A stretch of DNA of 22,187 nt from the NCBI GenBank assembly GCA_902462325.1, contig CABQBF010000028.1, forward strand, positions 1 through 22,187, written 5' to 3'. Of this stretch, positions 21,055 through 22,187 are shown piece by piece. Numbering within the stretch: position 1 is the stretch's first letter; every line of letters starts with the position of its first letter. A model generated the notes under the pieces. That model was not told the origin of the DNA, did not search any database, and saw only the letters and a list, made by a program, of their open reading frames with translations. Origin of the DNA: an uncultured Peptococcaceae bacterium. Its GTDB lineage: Bacteria; Bacillota; Peptococcia; Peptococcales; Peptococcaceae. Made by a program: the position numbers and the translations under genes.

Positions 21055-21756
21055 ATGATTCGTAAAATTGTGAAAATAGATACTGAAAAATGTAATGGTT
21101 GCGGCGCCTGTGCCCAAGCTTGTCTGGAGGAGGCAATCGGTATCATTGACGGGAAAGCTGTACTCTTAAGAGATGATTATTGCGATGGTTTAGGAAACTG
21201 TTTGCCAGTCTGTCCGATGGACGCTATTTCCTTTGAAGAACGAGAAGCTGCTGCTTTTGATGAAGAAGCTGTAAAGCGCAATCAGGCGCAGAAGAAACAG
21301 GCAGTGGGAGCTAGTTGTGCAGGTGCGCAGACACGTAGTTTTTTTAGAGCGAATGCAGCCGTTACAGCAGGAAAATATAGCAGCGAATTGCGGCAATGGC
21401 CGGTGCAGATAAAATTGGCTCCATTAGCAGCGCCTTATTTTAATCAAGCGGATATGCTAATTGCCGCTGATTGCAGCGCTTTCGCATACGGTAATTTCCA
21501 TGCAGAGTTTATCCGTGGTCATATTACCTTGATTGGCTGTCCTAAACTGGATGGAGTTGATTATGCAGAAAAATTAGTAGCTATTTTCAGTCAGAATTTG
21601 ATTAAAAGTCTGTTGGTGGTACGTATGGAAGTACCTTGCTGTGGTGGATTGCAAAAAGCTGTGCAGACTGCCCGCGACCAGAGCGGTAAACAAATCCCAG
21701 TGCGCGTAGTCACAATCTCTGCGCAAGGGCAAATCGTGGGTGAGGATGTATTGTGA
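21055..21756 (+). CDS. 4Fe-4S ferredoxin-domain protein with Cys-rich C-terminal domain
   Basis: A 233-residue cytoplasmic iron-sulfur protein. The first cluster motif is complete: Cys13, Cys16, Cys19, Cys23 (CNGCGACAQAC). The second reads CDGLGNCLPVCP (Cys43, Cys49, Cys53) and lacks the usual second Cys, Leu46 standing in its place. After an Ala/Gln linker comes a domain with Cys140 (ADCSAFAYGNFH), Cys162 (IGCPKLD) and Cys195-Cys196 (VPCCGGL), which I know from a recurrent family of two-domain ferredoxin-like proteins of anaerobes without an established role. AAGGAG lies nine bases before the ATG. Single-gene unit with an unusual promoter and a terminator. Probably an electron carrier or cluster-bearing redox sensor. 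Confidence 0.8.
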   Translation: MIRKIVKIDTEKCNGCGACAQACLEEAIGIIDGKAVLLRDDYCDGLGNCLPVCPMDAISFEEREAAAFDEEAVKRNQAQKKQAVGASCAGAQTRSFFRANAAVTAGKYSSELRQWPVQIKLAPLAAPYFNQADMLIAADCSAFAYGNFHAEFIRGHITLIGCPKLDGVDYAEKLVAIFSQNLIKSLLVVRMEVPCCGGLQKAVQTARDQSGKQIPVRVVTISAQGQIVGEDVL

Positions 21757-21826
21757 AATTGTGTAAGATTGTATAATACCTAAATAGTATTCTAATTTTT
21801 AAAAAATAATCGAATTTGTAAAATAG

Positions 21827-21873
21827 AAATCCCAATGTAAACCTTGAAATAGGCTCTACATTGGGATTTTTTT
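21827..21873. terminator. Rho-independent terminator between convergent units
   Basis: AAATCCCAATGTA (21827-21839) pairs perfectly with TACATTGGGATTT (21857-21869), followed by T to 21873. It ends the ferredoxin transcript and probably also the tRNA transcript coming from the other side. Confidence 0.88.
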
Positions 21874-21875
21874 AT

Positions 21876-21949
21876 TGGAGCGGGCAAGGAGAATCGAACT
21901 CCCATATTCAGCTTGGGAAGCTGATGTTCTACCACTAAACTATGCCCGC
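21876..21949 (-). tRNA. tRNA-Gly (anticodon CCC)
   Basis: The minus strand folds as a full tRNA: acceptor GCGGGCA with TGCCCGC, anticodon stem TCAGC/GCTGA with loop TTCCCAA (anticodon CCC), T-arm GGGAG-TTCGATT-CTCCT. The discriminator is T and CCA is encoded (21876-21878). It reads the GGG codon. Confidence 0.95.
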
Positions 21950-22010
21950 ATAAACATCTGCAAAATATTATAGCATAACCTACAGAAAAAAGAAAGAAAA
22001 AATTAAAAGA

Positions 22011-22083
<73 letters not shown>

Positions 22084-22122
22084 AAAAAATGCATATATAT
22101 CCATATTTATAGGCTATACAAC

Positions 22123-22145
22123 TGATTCCAATTTTTCTGGAATCA
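22123..22145. other. Hairpin in tRNA leader
   Basis: TGATTCCA (22123-22130) and TGGAATCA (22138-22145) form a perfect 8-bp stem. In the minus-strand transcript it lies between promoter and tRNA-Thr. No T-run follows on either strand in the right place, so it is not a terminator; it may be a processing element. Confidence 0.45.
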
Positions 22146-22172
22146 ATTAAAAAAATCAACTTGACGTCCGTT

Positions 22173-22181
22173 ATTATAGCA
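22173..22181 (-). promoter_or_regulatory. Extended -10 of the tRNA promoter
   Basis: On the minus strand TGCTATAAT, a consensus extended -10. The -35 would lie beyond the right edge. It points toward the two tRNA genes, which have no closer promoter. Confidence 0.6.
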
Positions 22182-22187
22182 TAGGGT

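Overview
The window looks like an origin-proximal piece of a low-to-medium GC, Gram-positive-lineage (Bacillota) chromosome. Two near-perfect ParB/Spo0J parS sites lie at the left edge, and rpsF-ssb-rpsR, rplI and a YybS-like gene, a set usually found near oriC in Bacillota, lie at the right. Gene style (copper-amine-oxidase-N-like 'stalk' exported proteins, tandem TrpX-like lipoproteins, SLC13 permease) suggests a gut anaerobe of the Negativicutes such as an Acidaminococcaceae member. That genus-level guess is inference only.

Layout. 1-546: gene-free, with two parS sites, inverted repeats and a strong bidirectional terminator. 547-1611 (-): PTS EIIC_2-type membrane protein, divergent from mnmM/ytqB-like methyltransferase (1699-2277, +), with interlocked promoters. 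2463-7049 (+): four consecutive PF04392 (TrpX-like) substrate-binding lipoproteins, mostly with their own promoters and terminators. 7229-11775: an AT-rich block holding a LysR regulator (+) and a convergent two-gene operon (-) encoding an SLC13/DASS permease and a cytoplasmic alkaline-phosphatase-superfamily hydrolase. 12095-13777 (+): the permease and ATPase that normally accompany TrpX-like binding proteins. 13854-14360 (-): a small coiled-coil protein with 42-bp tandem repeats. 14593-15522 (+): an exported two-repeat stalk-domain protein. 17062-15611 (-): DUF2232/YybS followed by rplI. 17242-19091 (+): DUF975 membrane protein and SppA protease, translationally coupled. 19215-19712 (+): second stalk-domain protein. 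19894-20892 (+): rpsF-ssb-rpsR. 21055-21756 (+): ferredoxin-like protein. 21876-22083 (-): tRNA-Gly(CCC) and tRNA-Thr(CGT).

How the genes work together. The four lipoproteins probably feed one TrpYZ-like permease/ATPase, giving one importer several interchangeable ligand receptors. The receptors and the transport machinery are separated by the LysR/hydrolase/DASS block, which looks like an inserted cassette. The cassette itself is the best candidate for an undescribed system: an anion importer plus an intracellular phosphodiesterase/phosphohydrolase-fold enzyme, probably controlled by the adjacent LysR protein. On the right, the classical rpsF-ssb-rpsR-yybS-gdpP-rplI neighbourhood is split and inverted, and gdpP is not present between yybS and rplI.

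All functional calls are from reading the sequence and recognising motifs; no database search was run.
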